A stretch of 64,000 nucleotides of DNA from Chersky-840 sp963764205 (lineage in GTDB: Bacteria > Actinomycetota > Acidimicrobiia > Acidimicrobiales > UBA8190), in NCBI GenBank assembly GCA_963764205.1, contig CAVXRN010000006.1, positions 186,001-250,000 of the forward strand, given 5' to 3'. Shown one piece after another: positions 37,673 through 47,188 of this stretch; position 1 is the stretch's first letter; each line of letters starts with the position of its first letter. The position numbers were made by a program, and so were the translations under genes. The notes beneath the pieces were generated by a model that was not told the DNA's origin, ran no database searches, and saw only the letters and a program-made list of their open reading frames with translations.

Positions 37673-38884
37673 GTGCTCGCCGACCTGAAGAAGGCCCGCC
37701 GGGAGATCGCCCGCCATCTCGCCGACGCCGACCCCGACCGGGTCACCACGACCCAGGCGGTCGAGGTCATGGCGCTGTTCGCCGAGATCGAGCGGCTGGG
37801 CACCGCGGGCAAGGTCCTGTTCACCCGACGTGCCAGCCAGGGCACGGCGTGGCGCGACGAGGGGCACCGCTCGGCCGCCTCGTGGATGGCGGCCAGGACC
37901 GGGACCGGCGTGGGCGACGCCGTGGCCACCCTCGAGACCGCCGAGGCATTGAGGGTGTTGCCCGAGACCACCGAGGCCCTGCGCCGGGGTGAGCTGTCGG
38001 GCCCGCAGGTGAAGGTCATCGCCGCCGCGGCGGCGTCACATCCCGATCAGGAGAAGGAGCTGCTCGACAGCGCGGGGAGAGACAGCTTCAAGACGTTGAA
38101 GGAGCGTGCCGCCGCAGTCCGGGCCACGGCCTGTTCGACCCAGGAGGAGAACGCGCGCTACCTCGCCATCCACACGGCTCGCTACGTGCGGCACTGGACC
38201 GATCCCGACGGGACCTTCCGCCTCGACGCCAAGCTCACCCCCGACGCCGGGGCCACCGTGCTCTCCGCCCTCCAGACCGAGGCCGACGCCCGCTTCAGCG
38301 CGGCGCGCAAGGCCAAGACCGAGGAGAGCCCGGCCGCGTACCGGGCCGATGCCCTGGTGGCGCTGGTGACCGGTGCCTCTGTGGCAGGTCCCGGCGGCTC
38401 GGGACCGAGGGCCACGGTGTGCATCCGGGTCGACGGCGCCGCGCTCAAGCGGGGTTTCACCAAGAGCGGCGAGATCTGTGCCATCCCCGGGGTGGGCCCG
38501 GTGCCCGTGGCGACGGTTCGGCGCCAGCTCGCCGATGCGCACGTGAAGATCCTCGTGCGCGACGGCAAGGACGTGACGACCGTGTGCCACGCGGGCCGGA
38601 CCGTGACCGCGCACGTACAGAGCGCGCTGGAAGAACGTGACCCGAGCTGCGTGGTGCCCGGCTGTGACGTGGCGATGGGACTGGAGAATCATCACTGGGA
38701 CGTCGACTACGTGGTGTGCAGGACGACGTCGCTCACCGGGTTGGCGCGGGTGTGTCACTGGCACCACGGGTTGCTCAGCTACGGGGGCTACACCCTCGAA
38801 GGCGAGCCCGGGTCCTGGGTGATGCGGGGACCACCGGGGGGAGACACCTTCGAAACCGGGTCGCCGCTCCTCGACAGCGGCTGA
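37673..38884 (+). CDS. DUF222/HNH endonuclease domain protein (13E12-type)
   Basis: 403 aa from GTG 37673. A DUF222 helical region fills the first 300 residues (ALFAEIERLG, GELSGPQVKVIAAAAA). The C-terminal HNH nuclease motif is present: CVVPGCDVAMGLENHHWD, then ARVCHWHHGLLSYGGY. This family is abundant in actinobacteria and often multicopy; a selfish or recombination-linked role is suspected but unproven. No flanking insertion sequence or target repeat is seen. Confidence 0.88.
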   Translation: MLADLKKARREIARHLADADPDRVTTTQAVEVMALFAEIERLGTAGKVLFTRRASQGTAWRDEGHRSAASWMAARTGTGVGDAVATLETAEALRVLPETTEALRRGELSGPQVKVIAAAAASHPDQEKELLDSAGRDSFKTLKERAAAVRATACSTQEENARYLAIHTARYVRHWTDPDGTFRLDAKLTPDAGATVLSALQTEADARFSAARKAKTEESPAAYRADALVALVTGASVAGPGGSGPRATVCIRVDGAALKRGFTKSGEICAIPGVGPVPVATVRRQLADAHVKILVRDGKDVTTVCHAGRTVTAHVQSALEERDPSCVVPGCDVAMGLENHHWDVDYVVCRTTSLTGLARVCHWHHGLLSYGGYTLEGEPGSWVMRGPPGGDTFETGSPLLDSG

Positions 38885-38973
38885 AACCTCGTAGTCGTTC
38901 CCGATGCAAGAATCGGCGGTGCCGGGCCACGTGCCCGCGCCCGTGCCCACACCCGACCGATCGGAGGACGCCG

Positions 38974-39408
38974 ATGTCGCCCGAGACAAGCTACGAACCG
39001 AGCCCGTGGACGCCCGTCGCCGACCAGGTGGCGCTGTACGAGGCCACCGACGGCAAGGAAGGGGGGACGCTCGAGGGGAAGCCCGTCGTGATCCTCTCGA
39101 CCCGGGGCCGCAAGACCGGTGCGCTGCGCAAGTCCCCGCTCATGCGGGTGGAGCACGACGGCCGCTACGTCGTGGTGGCGTCGATGGGCGGCGCGCCGCA
39201 GCACCCCGTCTGGTACCTCAACCTCGAGGCCGACCCCCGCGTGACGCTGCAGGACGGCGCGGACGTCATGGAGTTGCGGGCCCACACCGCCGACGAGGCG
39301 GAGCGGGCCGAGTGGTGGCCCCGCGCCGCCGCGGCGTGGCCGGCGTACGACGACTACCAGACGAAGACCGACCGGCAGATCCCGGTCGTCATCCTCGAGC
39401 CGGCCTAG
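38974..39408 (+). CDS. Deazaflavin (F420)-dependent nitroreductase-family protein
   Basis: 144 aa. Split beta-barrel of the Ddn type: KPVVILSTRGRKTGALRKSPLMRVEHDGRYVVVAS and HPVWYLNLEADPRVTL are the family motifs that bind F420. Members reduce quinones or nitro compounds. GGAGG lies seven bases before ATG 38974. Presence supports an F420-making actinobacterium. Confidence 0.88.
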   Translation: MSPETSYEPSPWTPVADQVALYEATDGKEGGTLEGKPVVILSTRGRKTGALRKSPLMRVEHDGRYVVVASMGGAPQHPVWYLNLEADPRVTLQDGADVMELRAHTADEAERAEWWPRAAAAWPAYDDYQTKTDRQIPVVILEPA

Positions 39409-39411
39409 GGG

Positions 39412-40302
39412 TCAGTTCGCGTTGGGGAATTTCGGTCCCACCACCCAGAGGTCCGTGGGGTGGGAGCCGGCCGGGGGTGGCGGCGGGGCCGGAGGCGCGG
39501 AGGGCGGTGGTGGTGGCAACGGCGCCGGGACCACCTCGAGCACCGCGGCGCGGGTCCCGTTGGCCGACATGGGCACCGAGCCGTTGGACTGCGCGCCCCC
39601 GAGCATGTGCGCCTCGAGGGTCGAGTGCGCGTCGCGCGCCGGGCCTTCCCACGCCACGGCCCCCTTGACGAGCAGCACGGCCCGATCGGCGATGGCGAGC
39701 ACGCGGTCGACCTGCTGCTCGACGACCAGGAGCGCGCATCCCTGCCGGTGGATGGCGACGAGCCCGTCGTAGACCTGGTCGACGATGACCGGCGCCAGGC
39801 CGAGGGAGAGCTCGTCCACGATGAGCAGCTTGGGGGGGACGGCCAGCACCTTGGCCAACGACAGGATCCGCTGCTGCCCCCCCGACAGCGTGCCGCCCTG
39901 CTGGCGGCGGCGCTCGGCCAGGACCGGGAACGCGTCGTAGGCGCGCGTCAACGCCTCGGGCGTCGCCTTGCGGCCGACCCGGCGGGTGAACGACACGGTC
40001 AGGTTCTCCTCGACGCTGAGCGTGGAGAAGATGGCGCGGCCTTCGGGGACGTGCACGAGACCCAGTCGGGCGATGCGGTGGGCGGGCCACCGGGTCACGT
40101 CCTCGCCCGCGAACCGGATCGTCCCGCCGCTCGACGCCACGAGACCCGACGCCACGCGCGCCACGGTCGACTTCCCCGCACCGTTGGAGCCGACGAGCGC
40201 CACGATCCCGTTGTCGGGGACGGTGATCGAGACGCCGAACAGCGCGCGGTAGGTGCTGTAGGACGCCGAGACGTCGTCGAGCTCGAGGATGGCGCCGGTC
40301 AT
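39412..40302 (-). CDS. livF: ABC transporter ATP-binding protein, LivF type, with Pro-rich tail
   Basis: 296 aa. ATPase: Walker A GSNGAGKST, LGLVHVPEGRAIF, signature LSGGQQR, Walker B LLIVDELSLGLAP. These last motifs are specific for LivF-like subunits of branched-chain/organic-acid importers. The C-terminal 60 residues are an unusual extension rich in Pro (APLPPPPPSAPPAPPPPPAG). The start overlaps livG by ATGA. Confidence 0.9.
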   Translation of the reverse strand: MTGAILELDDVSASYSTYRALFGVSITVPDNGIVALVGSNGAGKSTVARVASGLVASSGGTIRFAGEDVTRWPAHRIARLGLVHVPEGRAIFSTLSVEENLTVSFTRRVGRKATPEALTRAYDAFPVLAERRRQQGGTLSGGQQRILSLAKVLAVPPKLLIVDELSLGLAPVIVDQVYDGLVAIHRQGCALLVVEQQVDRVLAIADRAVLLVKGAVAWEGPARDAHSTLEAHMLGGAQSNGSVPMSANGTRAAVLEVVPAPLPPPPPSAPPAPPPPPAGSHPTDLWVVGPKFPNAN

Positions 40303-41060
40303 GCCGACCGGCCCAGATAGGCGCGACGGACCTCGGGGTCCGCCACCACGGCTTCGAAGGTCCCCTGGGCGATGATCTCCCCCACGTCGAGCACCACCAC
40401 GCGGTCCACCGCGGTCCGGACCATCTCCATGTCGTGCTCGACCAGCAGGACCGCCATACCCCGCTCGCGCTGCACGCCGCGCAGCACCGCGGCGAGCGCC
40501 GCGGTCTCGCTCATGTCGAGGCCCGACGAGGGCTCGTCCGCCATGAGCAGTCGGGGCTCGCCACACAACGCCCGGCCCAATTCCACCAGCCGGCAGTGGC
40601 CCAGGCTGAGGGCGGCCACCGGGACGTCGGCCATCTCGGTCAGCCCGACGAGGTCGAGCACGTCGTCCACGTGGGCCAGCTCCTCGGGCTTGGGCTTGGC
40701 CATGTTCAACAGGTCCTTCCACAGCGCCCCGTCACCCCGGCGGGCCCGTTCGGCCACGATCATGTGGTCGCGCACCGACATCTCGGGGAACACCTCGACG
40801 CGCTGGAACGTCCGCCGGATCCCGAGCCGTGCGCGCAGGAACGCCGGCATGTGGTCGAGCACCAGCCCGTCGAACGAGACGGTCCCGCTGCTCGGGTGCA
40901 GCTGCCCGCACAGGCAGTTGAACAACGTCGTCTTCCCGGCGCCGTTGGGGCCCACCAGGCCCACGGCCTCGCCCGCGGCCACCGTCACCGACACGTCCTT
41001 GAGCGCGGCGACACCACCGAAGCGGATCGAGATCGACCGGGCGTCGAGGAGATCAGGCAC
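40299..41060 (-). CDS. livG: ABC transporter ATP-binding protein, LivG type
   Basis: 253 aa. Walker A GPNGAGKTT, RRTFQRVEVFPEMSVRDHM (LivG-like), LSLGHCRLVELGRAL replaces the classic LSGGQQ signature, and Walker B is RLLMADEPSSGLD. The altered signature (SLGH) occurs in many LivG homologues. It powers the importer with livF and the fused permease; its start overlaps the permease end by eight bases. Confidence 0.92.
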   Translation of the reverse strand: MPDLLDARSISIRFGGVAALKDVSVTVAAGEAVGLVGPNGAGKTTLFNCLCGQLHPSSGTVSFDGLVLDHMPAFLRARLGIRRTFQRVEVFPEMSVRDHMIVAERARRGDGALWKDLLNMAKPKPEELAHVDDVLDLVGLTEMADVPVAALSLGHCRLVELGRALCGEPRLLMADEPSSGLDMSETAALAAVLRGVQRERGMAVLLVEHDMEMVRTAVDRVVVLDVGEIIAQGTFEAVVADPEVRRAYLGRSA

Positions 41061-43114
41061 CGAACGGCTTCCCCAATCCCGACGGCACGCTCACGGCGGG
41101 GAGCGCCTCTCGGTATCCGTCCATGGGGCCCCGAGCGTCTCCGAGCGGCTTCCCCGTCTTGCGCGCCTTGCGCTCGTCGTAGGCGTGGAACAGCCTGCTC
41201 ACCCGCACCATCCACCGGCTCTTCTGGTACTCGACGATGCCCTCGGGGTGCGACGCGTAGGTCATGGCGCCGAAGGCGAAGAGGATGGGCTCGATGCCGG
41301 CGAAGCGGATGGGCAGGTACAACGTGAGCACCAGCTGGATGACGGCGAAGGCCATGCCGGCCTGGACCGCCCCCTCGATGGTCCGTGAGCCCGTGGTGAT
41401 CACGGCCACGACGAAGACGAGCGAGTACTCGTAGGCGAAGAGGTCGGACGAGACGTGCTGGACGACCGACCCGTACAGCACGCCACCGAACCCCGCGATG
41501 CCCGCCGACATGGCGAAGACGGTCAGCCGGGCGGTCTTGAGGTTGATCCCCAGGCTCGCCGCGGCCGTCGGGCTCCCCCGCATGGCGGCGAGGTAGCGAC
41601 CCACGGTGCCCCGTTGCACCAGGAGCACGAGGACGCTGATGAGCGCGAGGAAGATGAAGCACAGCACGAGGAAGACCCGGTCCGAGCCGAAGTCGATCGA
41701 CCCCACCTGTGGTCGGGGCACCGTCACGCCGGTGAGGCCACCCCCGGTCCACGAGTACTGGAAGAGCGTCTGGTCGCAGAACAATCCGAACGCGAGCGTC
41801 ACGAGCGCCAACAACAGGCCCGACACCCGGATGGCCACCACGGCGACGAGCGTCCCGATCACCGCGGCCAGCAACCCCCCCACGACCGCACCGAGCAGCA
41901 CGGGCAACCCCAGGTGCTCGGCGAGCTGCCCGGCCGCGAACGCGCCGATCCCGGCGAAGGCGGCCTGACACAGCGAGAGCTGACCACTCATGCCGGTGAT
42001 GAGCGTGATGGAGAGGAAGACGATCGACAGGCACAGGCCTTCGGCGAACGCCGTGACGTAGTAGCCCGGCACCCACGTGAGGCTCGACACCAAGAAGGCG
42101 ACGACGAGCACCCAGAAGCCGACGCCGCGTCGGCACCTCGAGCCGGGGGTCGCGTATCGACACCGCTGGAGGGGCGGGCGGTGGGTCAACCCCCGACAGC
42201 GGGTCCGAGCTCAGCTCGAGCCCTCGCAGGCCGGGGTTGAGCAGGAGCGTGCCCACGAGCACGACGAAGGGAAAGGCCGAGACCACGGTCTGGGCCGCCG
42301 CGCTCCCCGACGGGAGATAGCCCGCCAGCAGGTTCTCGGCCACGCCCAGACCGATGCCGGCCGCCAGGGCGATGGGCAGCGAGCGCATGCTCGCCACCGA
42401 CGCGGCGGTGAGGCCGGCCACGAGGAGCGCCGTGTACTGCAGGGGGTCGGTGGGCGCCAACGACGCCGTCAACGGGAGCAGCAGCACCCCGGCCAGGCCC
42501 GCCAACACACTGGACAACGCCCACGCGCCGGCGGCGACGCGTGGGGCGTTGATGCCTTCGAGCTGCGCCATGCGGCGGCTCTCGACCACCGCCCGCATCT
42601 GCAGGCCGATGTCGGTCCACCGGAACATCGCCACCACGGCCGCCACCACCGCGACGGTGATGACGGTGGTCGCGACCTCGCCCCCGTTGATCGGTGTGGA
42701 GAAGACGTGGAGGTAGACGTGGTTGGGGTTGAGCCACAGGTTGGGGGGGTTCAGCCGTTGTCCGTTGCCGAAGAAGATGGGCAGCGCCTGGGGGATGGCG
42801 ATGAGCAGGCCCAACGACGACACGAGCTTCGCCGTCGTCGAGGCGGTGGGGATGTGGCGGAACAGGAACCGGTCGAGGGCGAGGCCGAGCAGCGGGGAGA
42901 ACACGAGCACCGACAGCACGAACGCCAGCCCGACCGGGAGGTGGTTGCTCCGCACCAGGAGGTCGAAGATGAAGGCGGCCACGAAGGCCTGGGCCCCGAA
43001 CGCCAGGTTGAACACGCCCGTGGCCCGGAACGTGAGCACCAGGCCCACCGCCATGAGGGCGTAGTTGCAGCCGTAGGGGATGCCGGGGATGGCGTAGCTC
43101 AGGAAGTGGCTCAT
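41053..43114 (-). CDS. Fused LivH-LivM permease of the HAAT-type ABC importer (frameshifted)
   Basis: About 687 aa. The first 310 residues are LivH-like (YGCNYALMAVGLVLTFRATG, ESRRMAQLEGIN) and the rest LivM-like (GMSGQLSLCQAAFAGIGAF, SPTAAASLGIN). No stop separates them: frame breaks by one base near 42118, inside a linker, so a single fused permease is likely. Fused LivHM proteins occur in actinobacteria. An independent LivM start at 42189 is the alternative. Multiple membrane helices throughout. Gene order SBP-HM-G-F. Confidence 0.85.
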
Positions 43115-43165
43115 GGTCCCCCCGAACCCATGGCGCTCACCCGATTGCCATTCCCAGGCGGAGGG

Positions 43166-44461
43166 TCAGGTCCCGGACGGGCCAGGAGTGCCGGGAGCCG
43201 CCGGAACGGGCGTCGTGTTGTTCAGGCCGAAGCAGGTGAAGACCTGTCCGTTGGGCTGGACGAAGGCCGGCACGAAGGCGCCGTTCTGCACCTCGACGTC
43301 CGCCTGGCAGTACGGCGGCGGGGACCCGGTATGACTCTTGGTCCAGTCGACCGGGGTCGTGAGCCCCCCTCCGTTGTAGGCGGTCTCCTTGTTGATCGCC
43401 GCCACCAGCTTGGCCTGGGTCAGGTCCTTGCCTGCCGCCTTGACGCCGGTCACGAATTGGTCCGCCGCAATCCACCCGTCGAGAGCCACCTCGTCGTAGG
43501 TGTACTTGGGCTGGTACTTGTTCATCTCTTTGATGTAGGTGTCGAGACCGGGGTACTGGCCCGACAGGGCGGATTCGAAGGGCACGTGCTGCAAGCCGAG
43601 GTACACCCCGTTCATGATCGACCCGTACTGCGCCAACGTGCCCCGGTCGTAGCCGTTGAACCATATTTGTTTCATCGTAAGGCCGTTCTGGGTGATAGCC
43701 CGGGCGAAGGCCACGTTCCCGTTCACGTCCAGGCACGTGAAGAGCAGATCGACGTTGTCGTTCTTCATCTGGAGCACCGCCGGGGTGGGGTCGGCGCCGT
43801 AGACCAGGTTCAGGTCGGTGAACGACACGTTGAGGCCCGCCGCGCGCATGCCGGTGACAGCCGCCTGACAGGCGGCGGCCGACTGGGGCACGCCGTAGGC
43901 GACCACCGCGATCGACTTGGCGCCCAGCTGCTGGGCCAGGTAGCCGTCTCCCGAGGCGCCGCACGCGAAGCACAGGACCGAGCCGTAGTCGGCGAACAGC
44001 GTCGGCCGCTTGGCCCAGTCGGTCGACACGGCGTAGCCGAAGGTGGGCGTTCCGGTCTGGGCCAGGTAGGGAGCCCCGCCGAAGAAGGGCGTCCCCACCC
44101 CCACCACGGCGAACACGTGGTTCTGCTCGACGAGCTTCTGGGCCACCGAGAGGTCGGTGGTGGGGCTGCCCTGGTCGTCTTCCTGATAGGCCAGCTTGAC
44201 CGTGCGCCCGTTCACACCGCCCTCGGCGTTGATCATGGAGAAGTAGGCCTGGACGCCGTTCACGATGGGTGCGAAGTCCGACGAGAGCGGGCCCGTGACG
44301 TTGGCGATGCTGCCCACGCTGATCGAGGTGGCGGTGACGCCTGGGGCACCCCCGCCCTCGCCGTTCTTGGTGGTGGCGTTCCCGCAGGCGGTCATGCCGA
44401 CCGCCACCACGACCAGTGCCGCGCATGCAGTCGCGAATCTCCCTCGCCGACTGCGCGACAT
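43166..44461 (-). CDS. ABC importer substrate-binding lipoprotein (LivK/HAAT type)
   Basis: 431 aa. N-terminal signal with lipobox VGMTACGN (Cys about residue 26), so a membrane-anchored lipoprotein. Type I periplasmic-binding fold: TSISVGSIANVTGPL, VNGRTVKLAYQEDDQGSPT, QKLVEQNHVFAVVGVGTP. Ligands of this family are amino acids, amides, aromatic acids and other carboxylates. The neighbourhood of acyl-CoA genes favours an organic acid. It heads the importer operon, 51 bases before the permease. Confidence 0.92.
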   Translation of the reverse strand: MSRSRRGRFATACAALVVVAVGMTACGNATTKNGEGGGAPGVTATSISVGSIANVTGPLSSDFAPIVNGVQAYFSMINAEGGVNGRTVKLAYQEDDQGSPTTDLSVAQKLVEQNHVFAVVGVGTPFFGGAPYLAQTGTPTFGYAVSTDWAKRPTLFADYGSVLCFACGASGDGYLAQQLGAKSIAVVAYGVPQSAAACQAAVTGMRAAGLNVSFTDLNLVYGADPTPAVLQMKNDNVDLLFTCLDVNGNVAFARAITQNGLTMKQIWFNGYDRGTLAQYGSIMNGVYLGLQHVPFESALSGQYPGLDTYIKEMNKYQPKYTYDEVALDGWIAADQFVTGVKAAGKDLTQAKLVAAINKETAYNGGGLTTPVDWTKSHTGSPPPYCQADVEVQNGAFVPAFVQPNGQVFTCFGLNNTTPVPAAPGTPGPSGT

Positions 44462-44540
44462 CGGTCCCCCTCTCCCCTGTCACCCGTCACCACGGGGCCG
44501 GACGCCGTGTGCGCGGCGAGGCCCCGGAACGACGTCATGC

Positions 44541-44556
44541 CTGACGCCTGTGTCAG
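44541..44556. promoter_or_regulatory. Inverted repeat in the importer promoter region
   Basis: CTGAC-N6-GTCAG in an AT-richer patch about 80 bases before the binding-protein start (44462-44659 spacer); candidate operator. No clear -10 was fixed. Confidence 0.35.
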
Positions 44557-44625
44557 TTCGTAACTAGCTCACTGTAGCCCGGGTGTGCGCCCAACGCCCA
44601 CCGCCCCACCGTCGTGGAACGGCCG

Positions 44626-44669
44626 AGAAGCTCGTGCTCAGGACAGGAGAAGCTCGTGCTCAGGACAGG
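44626..44669. repeat. 22-bp perfect tandem duplication over the CoA-transferase beta stop
   Basis: AGAAGCTCGTGCTCAGGACA plus GG occurs twice in a row. The stop codon (44660-44662) lies in one copy; the other is just downstream of the gene. Confidence 0.95.
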
Positions 44670-45491
44670 AATAGCCGCTCGGGGTCGTAGCGGCGCAGGG
44701 ACAGCACCTCGTCGGTCGTGACCGCGTCGAGCTCACCCACCGACGCTGCGACCTCGACGTCCCAGCCGCACGCGGCGACGAGCGGGCGCACGCGCTCCGC
44801 CACGGGGCCCGGGCCAGCGGGGACGGCGGCCACGCGCAACGTCCCGTCGAGGCGTCGCAGCACCCCGAGGTCGGTGACCACGCTCATGACCCGCCCGCCG
44901 GGGCTGGTCACGAACCCCACGCGGTCCACCAGACGGTCGGGTCGGGCCAGCGCCACCACGACGCACGCCTCGGCCCGGCTGGCCACGTCGTTGGCGCCCC
45001 CCGACCCGACCAGGAACGGCCCCCCCGGGATCAGGGTGGAATTCAAGTTCCCGTCCCGGTCGACCTGGGCGGCACCGAGGCAGGCGATGGTGCGCGTGCC
45101 GGGGCCCCCGACGACCATGCCCAGCACCGTCGAGGCGTCGGCGAGCATGGGCGAACCCGGGAAGACGCGGTGGTTGAAGATGTAGGGGTCCGCCGGCGTC
45201 GGGGTGTAGCCCCACAGGCCCAACTCGGCGGTGAGCTGGATGGCACTTCCCGCGGCGCGGGCCCGGGCGACGGCGACCCAGGCGGCGAGGTTGGCGACGC
45301 CGGCGCCGGCGAGCACGGCGTCGGCGCGCCGGCGCCGTGGCGACGAGCTCGAGCTCACGGGCGCCGTAGGCCGCGGCGAGCTCCCACCGGCTGGGCGGTA
45401 GCGAGGCGTCGACGGGGTGGGCCTCGGCATCCTGGCGCCATGACTCGGGGTCGGTGCGCGACGCCAGCCATGCGAGGCGGTCACTTCCCAC
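44660..45491 (-). CDS. CoA-transferase family I, beta subunit (frameshifted)
   Basis: About 277 aa from GTG 45491, overlapping the alpha gene by 11 bases. One indel near 45338 separates YGARELELVAT from RRADAVLAGAGVANLAAW. Motifs: ELGLWGYTPTPADPYIFNHRVFPGS, MVVGGPGTRTIACLGAAQVD. The subunit pairs with the alpha product. The family includes glutaconate CoA-transferase and IpdB, a CoA hydrolase opening the last ring of steroid degradation; ring-opening is only a possibility here. The gene ends in a 22-bp duplication. Confidence 0.83.
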
Positions 45492-46329
45492 GCGCGTCGA
45501 GGTACTGGTCGTGGGTGGTGGGCTCGAGCACCCAGTGCCGGGCCCAGTCGTCGAAGTCGTGGCGCGTGGCGTGACGTGCCTCGGTCCAGAACGCGATGTC
45601 CTCGCCGTACGACGCGACGGGGATCTGGGGTGCGTACAGCCCTCCCGGATGGGCGCCGTACGGTGCCTCGACCACCGCCAGCACCCGGTGGGCGGGGATC
45701 TTGACCCGGTGCCCGAGGCCGTCGAGGCGTTCCACCACGCGCTCGACCGTCGCCACCACGCCGCGCCGCGCCGCCCACGCCCCCCACGCCGCCTCGAGCA
45801 GCGGCTCCGACAGCGCCACGTTGCCTTCCCGGTCGGCGACCGCACCGTGGACCAGGGTGACGTCGGGCGCGAGCGGTGCCAGGAGCCCGACGGGCCCGAA
45901 CGCGGTGTCCGCCACGCTGAACTGCGCGTTGGACGCCATCGAGGACCCCTGGAGCGATCCCGTCACGATGGCGGGCAGGCCGCGCGCCGCGGCCTCGAGG
46001 CGTTGGGTGAAGGTGAGGATCGACCAGTGCTCGACCTCGACGGCCCCGCCGGCGTAGGCCTCCTGGAAGATCGGGTTGGGCGTGTAGGTGGGGAACGTGT
46101 CGCCCGAGTAGGTCGTGACGACCTTGCGCACCATGCGACCCCGGAAGAACAGCGCGCCCAGTGAGCTCAGGCTGAGCATCACGAGGGTGAAGCCGGCGTC
46201 GTCGCCCCAGTGCTGACGCGCCATCTCGCGCGCCGCCGCGCTCCAGCGGCTGTGGCCGCACAGCACCTGCACGGTGTCGCCCGGACGGACGTGGTGGGCG
46301 ACCGCCTCTTCGAGCGTGACGTGCTCCAT
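45481..46329 (-). CDS. CoA-transferase family I, alpha subunit (GctA/IpdA-like)
   Basis: 282 aa. MEHVTLEEAVAHHVRPGDTVQVLCG starts the fold, the middle has GALFFRGRMVRKVVTTYSGD and VTGSLQGSSM, and LAPDVTLVHGAVADREGNVAL is the common substrate-domain motif. With the beta subunit it transfers or hydrolyses CoA on an acyl-CoA. The neighbouring genes (hydratase, dehydrogenase, synthetase upstream) form the same minus-strand operon. Confidence 0.88.
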   Translation of the reverse strand: MEHVTLEEAVAHHVRPGDTVQVLCGHSRWSAAAREMARQHWGDDAGFTLVMLSLSSLGALFFRGRMVRKVVTTYSGDTFPTYTPNPIFQEAYAGGAVEVEHWSILTFTQRLEAAARGLPAIVTGSLQGSSMASNAQFSVADTAFGPVGLLAPLAPDVTLVHGAVADREGNVALSEPLLEAAWGAWAARRGVVATVERVVERLDGLGHRVKIPAHRVLAVVEAPYGAHPGGLYAPQIPVASYGEDIAFWTEARHATRHDFDDWARHWVLEPTTHDQYLDARGK

Positions 46330-46377
46330 GTCAGCTCGTCGGCGCGCGCGTCGGGCCGGCCTCGCGGTCCGTCACCG

Positions 46378-47187
46378 CTAGCGCCCGGTCCAGCGCGGCG
46401 GTCGCTTCTCGACGAAGGCGGCGGGCCCCTCCTTGGCGTCCTCGCTCGAGAAGACCTCGGTGGCGATGGAGGACTCGATCCGGTACGCCTCTTTCATGTC
46501 GACGGCGAGGCCGCGCAGCACGCTCTCCTTGGTCTTGCGCACGGCGAAGGGACCGTTGGCCGTGATGCGGTGTGCGTACTCCAGTGCCTTGGCCCGTAGC
46601 TGGTCGGCGGGGACGACGGCATTGAGCAACCCGAAGGCGAGCGCCTGCTCGGCCGGCACGCGGTCCGCGCAGAGGAGGAATTCCATGGCGGCCGGGAAGG
46701 GGATCTGACGCGGCAGCCGCACCGTCGTCCCCCCGCCCGCGAACAGTCCCCGTTTGGGCTCCATGACGCCGAAGTACGCCTCGGGGACCGCGACACGCAG
46801 GTCGCAGCCGCCCAGCATCTCCATCCCGCCCGCCACGCACGCACCGTTGACCGCCGCGACGATCGGCTTGTAGAGCTTGACGCCGCGCAGCACCGCCTTC
46901 ACGCCGTCGTCGATGCGATACCCGTCGAGCTCCTCGACCTGGCGCGAGGCGATCTCGCGTTGCAGCTTCGTCACCTGGGGGATGTACGTCTTGAGGTCGG
47001 CGCCGGTGCAGAAGGCGTTCCCCACGCCGGTGATGATCGCCACCCAGGCGTCCTCGTCCTCGCCGAAGCGGTCCCAGGCGCCGCGCAGTTGGGCGAAATG
47101 CTCCATGTCGAGACTGTTCATCGACGCGATGCGATCGATGGTGATCCACACGACATGATCGTCACCGAGCTCGTAGTGGACGGGCAC
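46378..47187 (-). CDS. Enoyl-CoA hydratase
   Basis: 269 aa from GTG 47187. NAFCTGADLKTYIP and VAAVNGACVAGGMEMLGGCDLRVAV are the crotonase oxyanion-hole elements; EAYFGVMEPKRGLFAGGGTTVRLP supplies the later catalytic region with Glu in MEPKRG. It adds water to a trans-2-enoyl-CoA. The start is one base after the stop of the dehydrogenase gene. Confidence 0.92.
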   Translation of the reverse strand: MPVHYELGDDHVVWITIDRIASMNSLDMEHFAQLRGAWDRFGEDEDAWVAIITGVGNAFCTGADLKTYIPQVTKLQREIASRQVEELDGYRIDDGVKAVLRGVKLYKPIVAAVNGACVAGGMEMLGGCDLRVAVPEAYFGVMEPKRGLFAGGGTTVRLPRQIPFPAAMEFLLCADRVPAEQALAFGLLNAVVPADQLRAKALEYAHRITANGPFAVRKTKESVLRGLAVDMKEAYRIESSIATEVFSSEDAKEGPAAFVEKRPPRWTGR

Positions 47188-47188
47188 G

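Noticed and set aside
37673..38884. HNH gene as part of a mobile intron or element
   Set aside because: No intron structure, flanking direct repeats or target duplication can be seen; DUF222/HNH genes are ordinary in actinobacteria.
42186..42189. Separate livM gene starting at 42189
   Set aside because: Possible, but the livH frame has no stop before the livM part and the linker continues smoothly after a one-base correction, so fusion is favoured.
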